A stretch of 55,617 nt of DNA, from positions 1-55,617 of the IMG/VR virus record IMGVR_UViG_3300024231_000789; one strand, 5' to 3'. Shown here piece by piece: positions 25,188 to 32,616 of the stretch (position 1 is the stretch's first letter; each line of letters starts with the position of its first letter). This DNA is from a virus. The position numbers and the translations under genes were made by a program. Below the pieces are notes generated by a model that worked only from the letters and a program-made list of their open reading frames with translations, was not told where the DNA came from and made no database searches.

Positions 25188-26102
25188 ATGAAATATACAA
25201 AGTACCAACCAGAAGAAAATCCATTCATGTTCTTAGTCGCAGACATTACACACAAATGTAATATGACATGTAAAAATTGCTATATACCTAACAGAGATAT
25301 TCCAGATATGGACTTTAATAAATTTGTAGAATTTATTGATCGTCTACCTAGAAGGACAATGATTAGGCTTATTGGAGCAGAACCAACAATGAACAAACAA
25401 TTACCTGACTACATTCGTGCCTTAAAAGAACGTGGACATCGCCACGGACTACTAACTAACGGACTAAGATTTAGTCATCAGAGATATGTAGATATACTCA
25501 AAGAGGCTGGTCTAGACACAGTGTACATTAGTTTAAATGGTGTAGATAACGATGATTGGTATCAAGAGATTGATGAAATGCGTTGCAGTACCAAAAAATT
25601 AAAAGCTGTAGGAAACATTATCAATAGTGGTTTAAATATAGAGACTGGTACAATTATTGTTAAGGGTATTAATGAAGATGCTCCAGCTAGACTAAGTAAG
25701 TTATTATTTGAAACACATGATGTTAAAAATACACTTATAAGAATCAAAAATGTAGGACAAATTGGACGACATATGGATGAGGCAGTTAACTCATTTACTA
25801 TGGATGAACTGATTAAAATATGTGCTGACGGTTTTGGTATTAGCGAAGATTTTATTCATGAATATAAAAAATCAGGACGCAATCCACTTAATCACGAACC
25901 AAATACTTGTGTTTTTCCGTTAGATGGAGTTGGCAAAACTATGCTACGTGGAGCATGGGTTAAAATTACTAATTGGATTGTTGATGAAGATGATATAGGC
26001 GGCATGCCAGACCCTGGTAGTATAAGACGTGGCCGTATTACAGAGGACTGGATGTGCGCTCCGTTCTTTGAAGATGTAAAAGCAAATGAATTCGGATATT
26101 AG
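25188..26102 (+). CDS. Radical SAM protein paired with an acyl carrier protein
   Basis: 304 residues. CX3CX2C at C24/C28/C31 (THKCNMTCKNCYIPNRD). RLIGAEPTMN is a variant of the GGEPT motif, with Ala for the second Gly. FETG-containing and YISLNG strands follow the barrel. No C-terminal SPASM-type Cys cluster is clear, though CVFP and DWMCAPFF near the end hold two Cys. The acyl carrier protein starts 9 nt downstream, so the substrate may be a carrier-bound acyl or aminoacyl group. Plus strand, late-promoted. Confidence 0.85.
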   Translation: MKYTKYQPEENPFMFLVADITHKCNMTCKNCYIPNRDIPDMDFNKFVEFIDRLPRRTMIRLIGAEPTMNKQLPDYIRALKERGHRHGLLTNGLRFSHQRYVDILKEAGLDTVYISLNGVDNDDWYQEIDEMRCSTKKLKAVGNIINSGLNIETGTIIVKGINEDAPARLSKLLFETHDVKNTLIRIKNVGQIGRHMDEAVNSFTMDELIKICADGFGISEDFIHEYKKSGRNPLNHEPNTCVFPLDGVGKTMLRGAWVKITNWIVDEDDIGGMPDPGSIRRGRITEDWMCAPFFEDVKANEFGY

Positions 26103-26110
26103 GAGTTAAA

Positions 26111-26356
26111 ATGGATATCGTAACACAAACAATAATTGACGTCATAAAAGATCTACAGGATGTAGAAATATCTTATGATGATGTACATGCAGGTAAACAA
26201 ATAGCAGACTTTGGTCTAGACAGTATAGATAGTATAGAACTATTATTAGAGTTAGAAGATAGATTTGATGGCATGGACTTACCTGATTTTGATAATGCAG
26301 AGCTTGCTAATTTGAAAGAAGTATGGCAGTATCTTACAGATAATTTACCTAGCTAA
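26111..26356 (+). CDS. Acyl carrier protein
   Basis: 81 residues of ACP fold: LGLDSIDSIELL, with Ser38 in the DSx motif taking 4'-phosphopantetheine, and acidic helices around. GGAG ribosome-binding site; it follows the radical-SAM gene with an 8-nt gap. A phage-encoded ACP beside a radical-SAM enzyme suggests a small tailoring pathway. Nothing here is an obvious ketosynthase, so it may use the host pantetheinyl transferase and acyl chains. Confidence 0.85.
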   Translation: MDIVTQTIIDVIKDLQDVEISYDDVHAGKQIADFGLDSIDSIELLLELEDRFDGMDLPDFDNAELANLKEVWQYLTDNLPS

Positions 26357-26914
26357 ATCATAACACCCAACTAATGCAAGTCTGGTTGCATCGCTTGTAC
26401 TATATACAGCATGCGGCCAACTAGTATTCAAAAATACTACTTCCCCTATCTTAGGTATATAAGCATGTAGATCTTTTCTAGATTTTACTACAATTTCCTG
26501 TGAGCCTTGTATTACACAAGTAAATCGTTCTTTAACTGGGTCATCAATATGAAAGTCAATCATACCGTTTGGATTCATTATAGCTAATTTGAGATTATAA
26601 ACATGACTACCCAGCACATCTTGTAAATTGTCTACAACAGATTGCATATTATATTTTGTAATATTAAAATCAATACTACTTGATGGGTTTGGTTGGCTTC
26701 CTTGCAGCAAATAGTGTGTAATTTTAAAATCACTATTCAATTGTATTCCACTTTCAGCTCTTAGATCTTTTGTAACACCACTTTCATCTCCCAGGTGTTC
26801 CATTGCAAATAAAGAGAATGCCTTAATTTTAGCAATTTGCCCATCCTCTATAAAGCCATAAGATTTAAAAGCAGGTAGATTACGTCTATTTTTCGCCAAC
26901 TTGATTTTGTCCAT
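26345..26914 (-). CDS. 2-oxoglutarate/Fe(II) oxygenase-like protein
   Basis: About 189 residues from the ATG at 26914 (MDKIKLAKNRRNL). The C-terminal half shows the double-stranded beta-helix pattern: DFHIDDPVKERFTCVIQGSQ (His-x-Asp), then WPHAVYSTSDATRLAL (distal His and Arg). Resembles Asp/Asn beta-hydroxylases and phytanoyl-type proteins common in cyanophages. The start lies in the palindromic promoter shared with the divergent gene. It converges on and overlaps the ACP stop by 12 nt. Confidence 0.7.
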   Translation of the reverse strand: MDKIKLAKNRRNLPAFKSYGFIEDGQIAKIKAFSLFAMEHLGDESGVTKDLRAESGIQLNSDFKITHYLLQGSQPNPSSSIDFNITKYNMQSVVDNLQDVLGSHVYNLKLAIMNPNGMIDFHIDDPVKERFTCVIQGSQEIVVKSRKDLHAYIPKIGEVVFLNTSWPHAVYSTSDATRLALVGCYDLAR

Positions 26915-26929
26915 ATAAATATTTATATG
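26912..26929. promoter_or_regulatory. Bidirectional palindromic late promoter with both start codons
   Basis: The 18-bp perfect palindrome CATATAAATATTTATATG. On each strand it reads TATAAATA-TTTAT-ATG, so one site gives two overlapping late promoters and the start codons of two divergent genes, whose ATGs are 12 bp apart. No Shine-Dalgarno is possible on either side. Confidence 0.75.
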
Positions 26930-27958
26930 CAAAAATTTCCAATACAATTTAGACTAGACGGAGAAGAAACTCCATACTGTAAAGAGCTACTGAGCAAAAC
27001 TTGGTACTTAGATAATTTAGATGATGCTAGAAGATTATACGAAATAAGATGCCTACAGGCACTTATAGGCGTAGATACAGAATCATTTGCACACAAATAT
27101 TTTATGCACAGTATAGACAAATTCGATGAACTAGCAAACTTAAAAGACTACTTTGATGAGAAAGAGTTTTACGAGAAACAACCAGATTTAAAACAATATT
27201 ATAAAGGCGATGTCCTTTCAAAGGATAATAATAGCAATAAAACTATAGTTGTTTTAAGCCACAGAGGACATTGGGCATATAGCCTTTACAATAACACGAG
27301 TCTAGAAAATTATAGGCATCCTGAATATCATTATCTAACTAAAAATGAAGATTATAACTACATTAGTTTCTTTGAAGATGAAACTAGAAGTTATCCTAAT
27401 CCAATATTAGAGCCAAGTAGCTTTTACAAAGGAGTTAATAATGGGGATTTAGATAGTTTACAAAAGATGGCAGATTTTGTTAAAGAAAAATATCCTGATA
27501 CAGAATACTATGTAGTAAGCGATTGTAAGGCAGGACACAGTTCTTGTATACTTGCAGAATATTTAAGTGCCAAAAAGGTATTTGTGTCGTCGCCTGTGAC
27601 TTTTTTAGACGCTGTAGAATTATGGGATTATTTAGAAATAGATGGATGTGTTAGTACAAAGTGTCTTATGGATATAAATTTTATAATGTATATAAGAGCT
27701 GTTCTTTATCAAGATAATTTTCTAACACACCAATGCAATATCAATTCAATTGCAAAATTTAATCCAGACATAGATTTTAATATCAATGGTGTTAGGGGAG
27801 ACTTTTTAATTTCCTCACATATTAGAAATATTGATGAAACACTTCCAAATGTTCAATTAAATTTAGTGAGCAGTAATAAGTGGATACATAACAATCATCA
27901 TATGTTAGGTTGGGTACGTAAACAAAATCTTATTGAGGATTACTTTTCAGAAAAATAG
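26927..27958 (+). CDS. Hypothetical protein with alpha/beta-hydrolase-like segment
   Basis: 343 residues. The middle (IVVLSHRGHWAYSL; then YYVVSDCKAGHSSCILAEYL) resembles an alpha/beta hydrolase core: a strand, a turn, then GHSS in place of GxSxG. A following VSSPVTFLDAVEL would be the next strand. The catalytic elbow is not a perfect match, so function is uncertain. Located beside an ACP and radical-SAM genes, it could be a thioesterase-like or acyl-transfer partner. The start is in the palindromic promoter. Confidence 0.6.
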   Translation: MQKFPIQFRLDGEETPYCKELLSKTWYLDNLDDARRLYEIRCLQALIGVDTESFAHKYFMHSIDKFDELANLKDYFDEKEFYEKQPDLKQYYKGDVLSKDNNSNKTIVVLSHRGHWAYSLYNNTSLENYRHPEYHYLTKNEDYNYISFFEDETRSYPNPILEPSSFYKGVNNGDLDSLQKMADFVKEKYPDTEYYVVSDCKAGHSSCILAEYLSAKKVFVSSPVTFLDAVELWDYLEIDGCVSTKCLMDINFIMYIRAVLYQDNFLTHQCNINSIAKFNPDIDFNINGVRGDFLISSHIRNIDETLPNVQLNLVSSNKWIHNNHHMLGWVRKQNLIEDYFSEK

Positions 27959-27978
27959 CGGAAGTTTCCTTCCGCTAT
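27955..27978. terminator. Bidirectional Rho-independent terminator
   Basis: Perfect 10-bp stem ATAGCGGAAG/CTTCCGCTAT with a 4-nt loop between convergent genes. On the minus strand a TTTTTC run follows, giving good termination for the OMP gene; on the plus strand the run AATTATTCTG is weaker. Confidence 0.85.
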
Positions 27979-27989
27979 AATTATTCTGT

Positions 27990-28349
27990 TTAGAAGCTGT
28001 AAGTTACACCAACTTTCACATCACCACGAGCTTCCGCTTCTAGGTCATATGAAACTGTACCATATAGTTCTAATGTGTCAGTTAGATCATACTCTGCACC
28101 TAAGTCAATAGTTGGTAGTACATCTAGTGTATCACTAATTACAAAACCATCATTGTATAGGTTTAGGATAGATGAAGCTGATAGCTCTAGCTGATCCTGA
28201 GTCCATGTTAATTCTGGTGTTACCTTCGCGGTAGTAATTGATTGGTCTACGTTACGTTCTGCATTTAGCTCTCCGCCAAGGTCAAATTGTCCCGCCATGG
28301 CTGTAGAAGCCATAAAAAAAGCCGCTAGGGCCGTTGTCGTTAGTCTCAT
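27990..28349 (-). CDS. Outer-membrane-type beta-barrel protein
   Basis: 119 residues with a clear signal peptide cut after AMA (AAFFMASTAMA-GQFDLGG). The rest alternates polar and hydrophobic residues in strand-like runs (LELYGTVSYDLEAEARGDVKVG) and ends in F (VTYSF), the C-terminal signature of outer-membrane proteins. At this length it is a small barrel or an incomplete one. It lies directly downstream of the tmRNA gene and ends at a strong terminator. A role in superinfection exclusion is possible but unproven. Confidence 0.75.
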   Translation of the reverse strand: MRLTTTALAAFFMASTAMAGQFDLGGELNAERNVDQSITTAKVTPELTWTQDQLELSASSILNLYNDGFVISDTLDVLPTIDLGAEYDLTDTLELYGTVSYDLEAEARGDVKVGVTYSF

Positions 28350-28379
28350 TTTGAGTTCCTTCTTCTTCGTCGTTCATGT

Positions 28380-28690
28380 TGTCTTCGTAGCAACAAACTG
28401 CTCGTTGCCTCTAATTATTATTATTTTATCGAAAACTGGCACTTCTGTTACCAGGTAGTACCCACCCTTGCATACCTAAATTAGGCTGCTAATGCCATTG
28501 CTGGCGCATAATTGTTATTTGCAATTATAAAATTTAACCTATTACGCTGTTACCCGGTTAACTCCACTTCACTTTCACACCTGTCGATCCTAGTTCAGCC
28601 CCATCATAAAAACATTCAGCAAATGTGCTTATGGTGGAGCTGCTCGGTACTGCCCCGAGGTCCAGTATGTGTCCACGTTACTTCAACGTT
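28380..28690 (-). ncRNA. ssrA: Permuted two-piece tmRNA
   Basis: Read leftward, the acceptor piece comes first: a T-arm-like stem CTCGG/CCGAG, then CAGCTCC-A-CCA, ending near 28632. About 30 nt on, the coding piece opens with GGGGCTGAACTAGGATCGAC at 28602. Its GGGGCTG pairs with CAGCTCC to build the tRNA-like acceptor stem (one G-U). The GTGTG after it can pair with CACAT of the acceptor as P2. Pseudoknot-like pairs (GTTA..TAAC; TTAACC..GGTTAA) precede the tag frame at 28522-28481: ANNNYAPAMALAA then a stop. Outer ends are estimated. This is the alphaproteobacterial form. Confidence 0.9.
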
Positions 28691-28698
28691 AACATCAT

Positions 28699-28729
28699 TA
28701 TTTATAACATATATACATTTATGTGTCAA
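28699..28729 (-). promoter_or_regulatory. Overlapping sigma70 and late promoter for tmRNA
   Basis: TTGACA (28729-28724), 17 nt, TATAAA (28706-28701); the -10 box lies inside a full TATAAATA octamer (28706-28699). One site can therefore serve host RNA polymerase early and the phage late machinery, so tmRNA is made throughout infection. Confidence 0.85.
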
Positions 28730-28734
28730 GAACT

Positions 28735-28935
28735 TTATTTAGAAGGAGTTAATTTTATATATGACTCATCTAATTCAATAGGAATACAATCTATCCCTTG
28801 GCCTTTATTTTTTACCAATATGTGTGCTTTGCTAAGTTCTTTACCACAGTCTTCTACTGTTAAATATGTTCCTACATGATAATATTGCATATCACCAGCA
28901 GGTGTTATTGCTAACCAAATTAATATCCACAACAT
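28735..28935 (-). CDS. Small exported or membrane-anchored protein
   Basis: 66 residues: a hydrophobic N-terminus (MLWILIWLAITPAGDM) like a short signal peptide or anchor, then a polar body with two Cys (C30, C50) that could form a disulfide. GGGGAG ribosome-binding site. The stop is 6 nt from the tmRNA -35 box. Unknown. Confidence 0.6.
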   Translation of the reverse strand: MLWILIWLAITPAGDMQYYHVGTYLTVEDCGKELSKAHILVKNKGQGIDCIPIELDESYIKLTPSK

Positions 28936-28939
28936 GTTG

Positions 28940-29413
28940 CTATCTCCCCGTTGTTACTAGCCATATGATAAAGAACAATACTCCGCCGCCTATCAAAAAA
29001 GTTATAAGTCCTACAATCCAAGCCATAATAGTTTCTTGACGTTCAATTTTAGCATACTCTTGCTCTCTTCTTTGTTTACGCATCTTTGCTTCAATTGCAA
29101 CAATTTCTTTCCATGCACTTGGACCATAAAATGTACTGATATAGTTGCGTAGTTCTTCACGCATTTCTTTTGCTTTTTGTTTATGTCCCCAGATTTCCAG
29201 AGCGTTTTGTTCTATTTGACTTGCTCCAAAAATCTTTTTAAACATTGGTGGATTTTCAGCCTTTGCATGTGCAAAGTCCAAATCACTCATGGCTGATGCA
29301 AATTGTCCTAAAGACTTGCCCATATCTGCGACTTCTTTGCCTGCATTAATAGCCTGCTTTACTGTATTAAATGCGGCAGTCGCCAGACCGATGGCGCTGA
29401 TTGGATCTATCAT
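28940..29413 (-). CDS. Membrane-anchored coiled-coil protein
   Basis: 157 residues: helical, Ala-rich N-terminus (MIDPISAIGLATAAFNTVKQ), central charged coiled coil (about 80-130) and a C-terminal transmembrane segment (MAWIVGLITFLIGGGVLFFI). This type occurs in many marine T4-like phages and may be a tail-anchored virion or host-membrane protein. The next gene starts 4 nt on. Confidence 0.65.
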   Translation of the reverse strand: MIDPISAIGLATAAFNTVKQAINAGKEVADMGKSLGQFASAMSDLDFAHAKAENPPMFKKIFGASQIEQNALEIWGHKQKAKEMREELRNYISTFYGPSAWKEIVAIEAKMRKQRREQEYAKIERQETIMAWIVGLITFLIGGGVLFFIIWLVTTGR

Positions 29414-29487
29414 TTTAAAACTCTCCTTATGTTTGTGCTTACACTAATATTTAAGTACACTTTTAAGGAGATTTAAACAGTGTTTAA

Positions 29488-30297
29488 TTATACTCCAGTA
29501 GTAGTATTTTGTTTTGAAAAGTTGCCACGTCTAGCAATGTTAACAATGTGCGGCAAACCAACCAATATATTTCCTATATCTGTTCTTTGAAATACATCGT
29601 TCCATAATGAATGATCTCTCATATGATTATTTCCTGCATGATGATCTATACAACGTTCTAATAAAATAGGAAAGGGAGTTTTTTGTAGTTGCTCTAGTGC
29701 TTTACTGTTGTGCATAAAAAATATATCGTCAAATTCAATTATATTCATATTAGCATTCCATTTGACTTCACCCTGTGTTAGTGTAAATTTATCATCGTAT
29801 GTTGTATGATCAAATATTCTTGTCATATATTGATCAAGTTTTTCATGCCATCTTTCACAAAGAAACTCTTTATCTTTGTTAACTAAATTATTGTCCCATC
29901 TCCATCTTATTATCCAATCATATTCATGTGGATCATCTATTAAATTATAACATTCAAAAGCAGACCAATGTTGTGAATATGATCTTACAGAATAATTTAG
30001 ACCTTCTTCCACAAAGTCAGGATTGGTAATTCTTATCTCACCTTCCATTGTTCTAAAGCATCTATTCATAAAATCTTCTGCTACCCATTTTCTAACATCA
30101 TCATGATCAATAACTTTAATTTTTTTATAATCAAATTTAGATCTATCTACAGGTCTGCAGCTTTTCCAATGTACGCCATATAAGTCAACATTATAATGCT
30201 TTAAATGTTCTAAAAATTCTTTTAGATCATCCCCCTCTGTATCTCTGTTCTGATTAAATGTACGTGTTTGTCCTGATATACATATTGCTATTTTCAT
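29488..30297 (-). CDS. Glycosyltransferase-like protein
   Basis: 269 residues. Opens with MKIAICISGQTRTF, a strand-turn typical of nucleotide-sugar transferases, and has DWIIRWRWDNNLV, with an Arg/Asp-rich segment reminiscent of a DxD metal site. A late octamer and GGAGG ribosome-binding site lie upstream. Probably a GT-A-fold enzyme for virion or host glycans; donor and acceptor unknown. Confidence 0.65.
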   Translation of the reverse strand: MKIAICISGQTRTFNQNRDTEGDDLKEFLEHLKHYNVDLYGVHWKSCRPVDRSKFDYKKIKVIDHDDVRKWVAEDFMNRCFRTMEGEIRITNPDFVEEGLNYSVRSYSQHWSAFECYNLIDDPHEYDWIIRWRWDNNLVNKDKEFLCERWHEKLDQYMTRIFDHTTYDDKFTLTQGEVKWNANMNIIEFDDIFFMHNSKALEQLQKTPFPILLERCIDHHAGNNHMRDHSLWNDVFQRTDIGNILVGLPHIVNIARRGNFSKQNTTTGV

Positions 30298-30316
30298 TAT
30301 ATAAAACCTCCAAAAA

Positions 30317-30336
30317 TATTTATACTTAAATAAATA
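30317..30336. promoter_or_regulatory. Back-to-back late promoters
   Basis: TATAAATA on the minus strand (30324-30317) for the glycosyltransferase, and AATAAATA on the plus strand (30329-30336) for the MscS-like gene. The plus reading ends 5 nt before the ATG at 30342, with no ribosome-binding site; the minus one has a leader with GGAGG. Confidence 0.6.
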
Positions 30337-30341
30337 CTAAC

Positions 30342-30662
30342 ATGGAAACACAAGCAATTGCAGAAAATTTAGTAGTATCTGTGCAACCTATTATTATATT
30401 ACTGGTTGCAGGGATTATTGGACTCTGGCTTAAAGACTTTATGACAAGTGTTGTGGCTAGTTTAAAATGGAAAATGAAGCCTGGATTTGAACCTGGAGAC
30501 ACTGTCTTTTTAGATGGAGAATCAGCAGTAATTATAAGCATAGGCTATAGAGAAACTGTATTTGAGATAGATAACGGTAGAGGAAAAGTTTGGCGTTATA
30601 TAGAAAACACAAGAATTCCAACACACAGACTTGAACAAATAATAATAAAGAAAGAAAAATAA
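30342..30662 (+). CDS. MscS-like channel fragment
   Basis: 106 residues. One transmembrane segment (IILLVAGIIGLWLKDF region, about 16-38), then a MscS-type beta domain: GFEPGDTVFLDGESAVIISI, then RETVFEID and NTRIPTHRLE, parallel to GDxV.....G.V..I...T....D...V.IPN. Compared with a full MscS (about 290 residues), the other TM helices and C-terminal vestibule are missing. Could poison or modulate the host channel, or act in virion ejection. A lipase gene follows with 1 nt between. Confidence 0.65.
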   Translation: METQAIAENLVVSVQPIIILLVAGIIGLWLKDFMTSVVASLKWKMKPGFEPGDTVFLDGESAVIISIGYRETVFEIDNGRGKVWRYIENTRIPTHRLEQIIIKKEK

Positions 30663-30663
30663 A

Positions 30664-31407
30664 ATGATTGATATGCAAATGGCGCTACGTTGCTCTCGTT
30701 TAAGCGATTGGGCTTACGGAGACTTACAACAGTTTAAAGATAATTTAATAAAACATGGCTACATCTTAAAGAGCTTAAAGTTTTTTAGTAGAGGAGGTGC
30801 CCAAGCATATGGAATGGAAACCAAAACTGGTGAAATTGTTATTGTATTCAGAGGAACAGAGCCAACACAATTAAGTGATATAATTGCAGATTTGAAAGCA
30901 TGGCCAAGTTTTAGTGAAACACGTGGTAAAGTACATGGTGGATTTAAAGACGAACTTAATAAAATTGAAGATTTAATTTTAGAATGGATGCCTAGCAAAA
31001 AAGATAAAACTGTTATTTGTACAGGACATAGCCTAGGTGCAGCAATGGCATCTATCTTTGCCGCTAGACTTCATAGCAGAGATATAGATGCAAAACTATA
31101 TACTTTCGGAAGTCCTAGAGTTGGTGATAAAATTTGGGCAAAACAATTTGAAAATATTGATGCATATAGATTTGTTAATAATAATGATATAGTATGTCGA
31201 GTACCTACTGATTTTTATTATGAACACGTAGGAGAGGTACATTACTTCTCATATAGTGGCAAGGTAATGATAAATGTAGGAGCATGGGCTCGCTTTAAAG
31301 ATAGAATTAAAAGTAGACTTAGATGTGTTGCTAAACTAGAATTATTTGATGCATTATATGACCATAACATGTCCAAATATACTGCTAGGGTTGATGAAAA
31401 TAAATAA
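30664..31407 (+). CDS. Class-3 lipase-like alpha/beta hydrolase
   Basis: 247 residues. The nucleophile elbow is VICTGHSLGAAM (Ser123), VFRGTEP is the lipase-3 oxyanion strand, and FGSPRVGDK, NNNDIVCRVP and EHVGEVHYF hold the remaining core with probable Asp and His. Likely acts on acyl lipids of the host membrane. Co-transcribed with the MscS-like gene. Its end overlaps the ligase-like gene on the other strand by 23 nt. No signal peptide is visible. Confidence 0.8.
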   Translation: MIDMQMALRCSRLSDWAYGDLQQFKDNLIKHGYILKSLKFFSRGGAQAYGMETKTGEIVIVFRGTEPTQLSDIIADLKAWPSFSETRGKVHGGFKDELNKIEDLILEWMPSKKDKTVICTGHSLGAAMASIFAARLHSRDIDAKLYTFGSPRVGDKIWAKQFENIDAYRFVNNNDIVCRVPTDFYYEHVGEVHYFSYSGKVMINVGAWARFKDRIKSRLRCVAKLELFDALYDHNMSKYTARVDENK

Positions 31408-32377
31408 TTTCATCTTCTGTTTGGCCTTGGCTCCAAGTACCTTCTAGACATTTAATTACACAGCCCTGCTTATGCTTAGACACTGTACTATCCAGTTGTT
31501 CTTGACTTCCTACTAGTTCAGCTCTAACAAGATCATAGCAAGGATTTTCTACCTTATCCAAGGCTAACATCATCATATGCTCTATACCATTGTATCTCCA
31601 GTTATACCCTATTCTTGAATCTTTGCCAAGTACAAAGCCATCATATCTTACTGCATCCCATAGCATAAATCTTACATTGCTTGGATCACTATCCAGCACT
31701 TCTTGATTTTCTGTACTTACTACATTATTTTTTTCATCAATCACCACTGCATGACCATCATACATTGTATTTTGTCCTTGCGATAGCTTAATAAAATCGT
31801 CATTATGTATTGTAAAATTTTCTATTTCTTCTCCTGATTTTAATCTATAGGAGACCTTTTCATCATTTACAATTATATTAACTCTTAACCCTCTACTAAC
31901 AGGTTGTACTGCTGCAGGAAATTTATCATAATTATCCACAGTCCCCACTGTTGCATATCTAATAGGATAGGATGTAATTAGTCCTGGCCATACTTTGTTA
32001 ATTGTACTAATTTCTAGTCCCAAAGTTTCTGCCATAGTTTGATTTAATAGTAATAGGAATACAGGTGCATCCATGTCATTCATATGCATAAATGCCATTC
32101 TACATGCAAACTCAGCTTCTTTTTTATCAAACTTTTTTGATATTATATCTTCTATTATATGCATAAACCTAGGGAGACCCATACCGAATTTTTTGCCCAT
32201 GTGTTTAGGTTCAAACTCTTGCATGCCAAAATTTAACCAAGGATTATAAGCAATCTCGATTATTTTTTGTATACTAGATTCTTTTTGATATTTTTTAAGA
32301 ATATCATATTTTGCTTGTTGTTTGTTAGACAGTTGTACATTAGTAACAAAGCTAGACAATAATGCTATTTTACTCAT
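31385..32377 (-). CDS. T4-type DNA ligase relative lacking the catalytic lysine
   Basis: 330 residues. STINKVWPGLIT (about 125-136) matches T4 gp30 SIANKVWPGLIP, as do the helical N-terminal domain and later blocks. In T4 ligase the adenylated Lys sits in FPAFAQLKADGARC. Here the aligned text is FPAAVQPVSRGLRV, with Val160 for Lys and Arg162 for Asp. The EGIILK motif has become QGCVIKC, and the OB-fold after it is missing. So it probably cannot ligate, but might still bind nicked DNA or a partner. Leaderless-type late promoter. Confidence 0.7.
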   Translation of the reverse strand: MSKIALLSSFVTNVQLSNKQQAKYDILKKYQKESSIQKIIEIAYNPWLNFGMQEFEPKHMGKKFGMGLPRFMHIIEDIISKKFDKKEAEFACRMAFMHMNDMDAPVFLLLLNQTMAETLGLEISTINKVWPGLITSYPIRYATVGTVDNYDKFPAAVQPVSRGLRVNIIVNDEKVSYRLKSGEEIENFTIHNDDFIKLSQGQNTMYDGHAVVIDEKNNVVSTENQEVLDSDPSNVRFMLWDAVRYDGFVLGKDSRIGYNWRYNGIEHMMMLALDKVENPCYDLVRAELVGSQEQLDSTVSKHKQGCVIKCLEGTWSQGQTEDEIIYFHQP

Positions 32378-32382
32378 ACTAC

Positions 32383-32390
32383 TATTTATG
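32383..32390 (-). promoter_or_regulatory. Late promoter variant CATAAATA, leaderless spacing
   Basis: CATAAATA-GTAGT-ATG: ends 5 nt before the start at 32377 with no Shine-Dalgarno. Confidence 0.6.
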
Positions 32391-32407
32391 TATGTACTTA
32401 ATGATAA

Positions 32408-32431
32408 AAACTAGCACCTAGGTGCTAGTTT
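32408..32431 (-). terminator. Rho-independent terminator
   Basis: Perfect 24-nt palindrome AAACTAGCACCTAGGTGCTAGTTT followed on the minus strand by a T-run. It contains the stop codon of the gene at 32425. Confidence 0.8.
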
Positions 32432-32616
32432 AAATTAGTTGGACTATATTGTTCTCCGTTATAACCTGGATAAGTATCATCTTCTACTCCAAAGTTACAA
32501 CTTGCAACGATAAGCAAAAATACTACTGCTGCATATGTTGTGCGCTTGCTCCATAAAATAAAACCATCAAACGCTACTTCAGCTTGCTTTTGCGCATCTT
32601 TCTTTACTTTACTCAA
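32425..32616 (-). CDS. Small single-TM protein
   Basis: 63 residues with one central hydrophobic segment (about 30-42, TTYAAVVFLLIVASC) and a polar C-terminus. Overlaps the DoxX-like gene by 4 nt. Unknown. Confidence 0.55.
   Translation of the reverse strand: MSKVKKDAQKQAEVAFDGFILWSKRTTYAAVVFLLIVASCNFGVEDDTYPGYNGEQYSPTNLN

Noticed and set aside
28512-28879. Two plus-strand frames across the tmRNA region
   Set aside because: The region is explained by the tmRNA and its promoter on the other strand; the frames have no ribosome-binding site.
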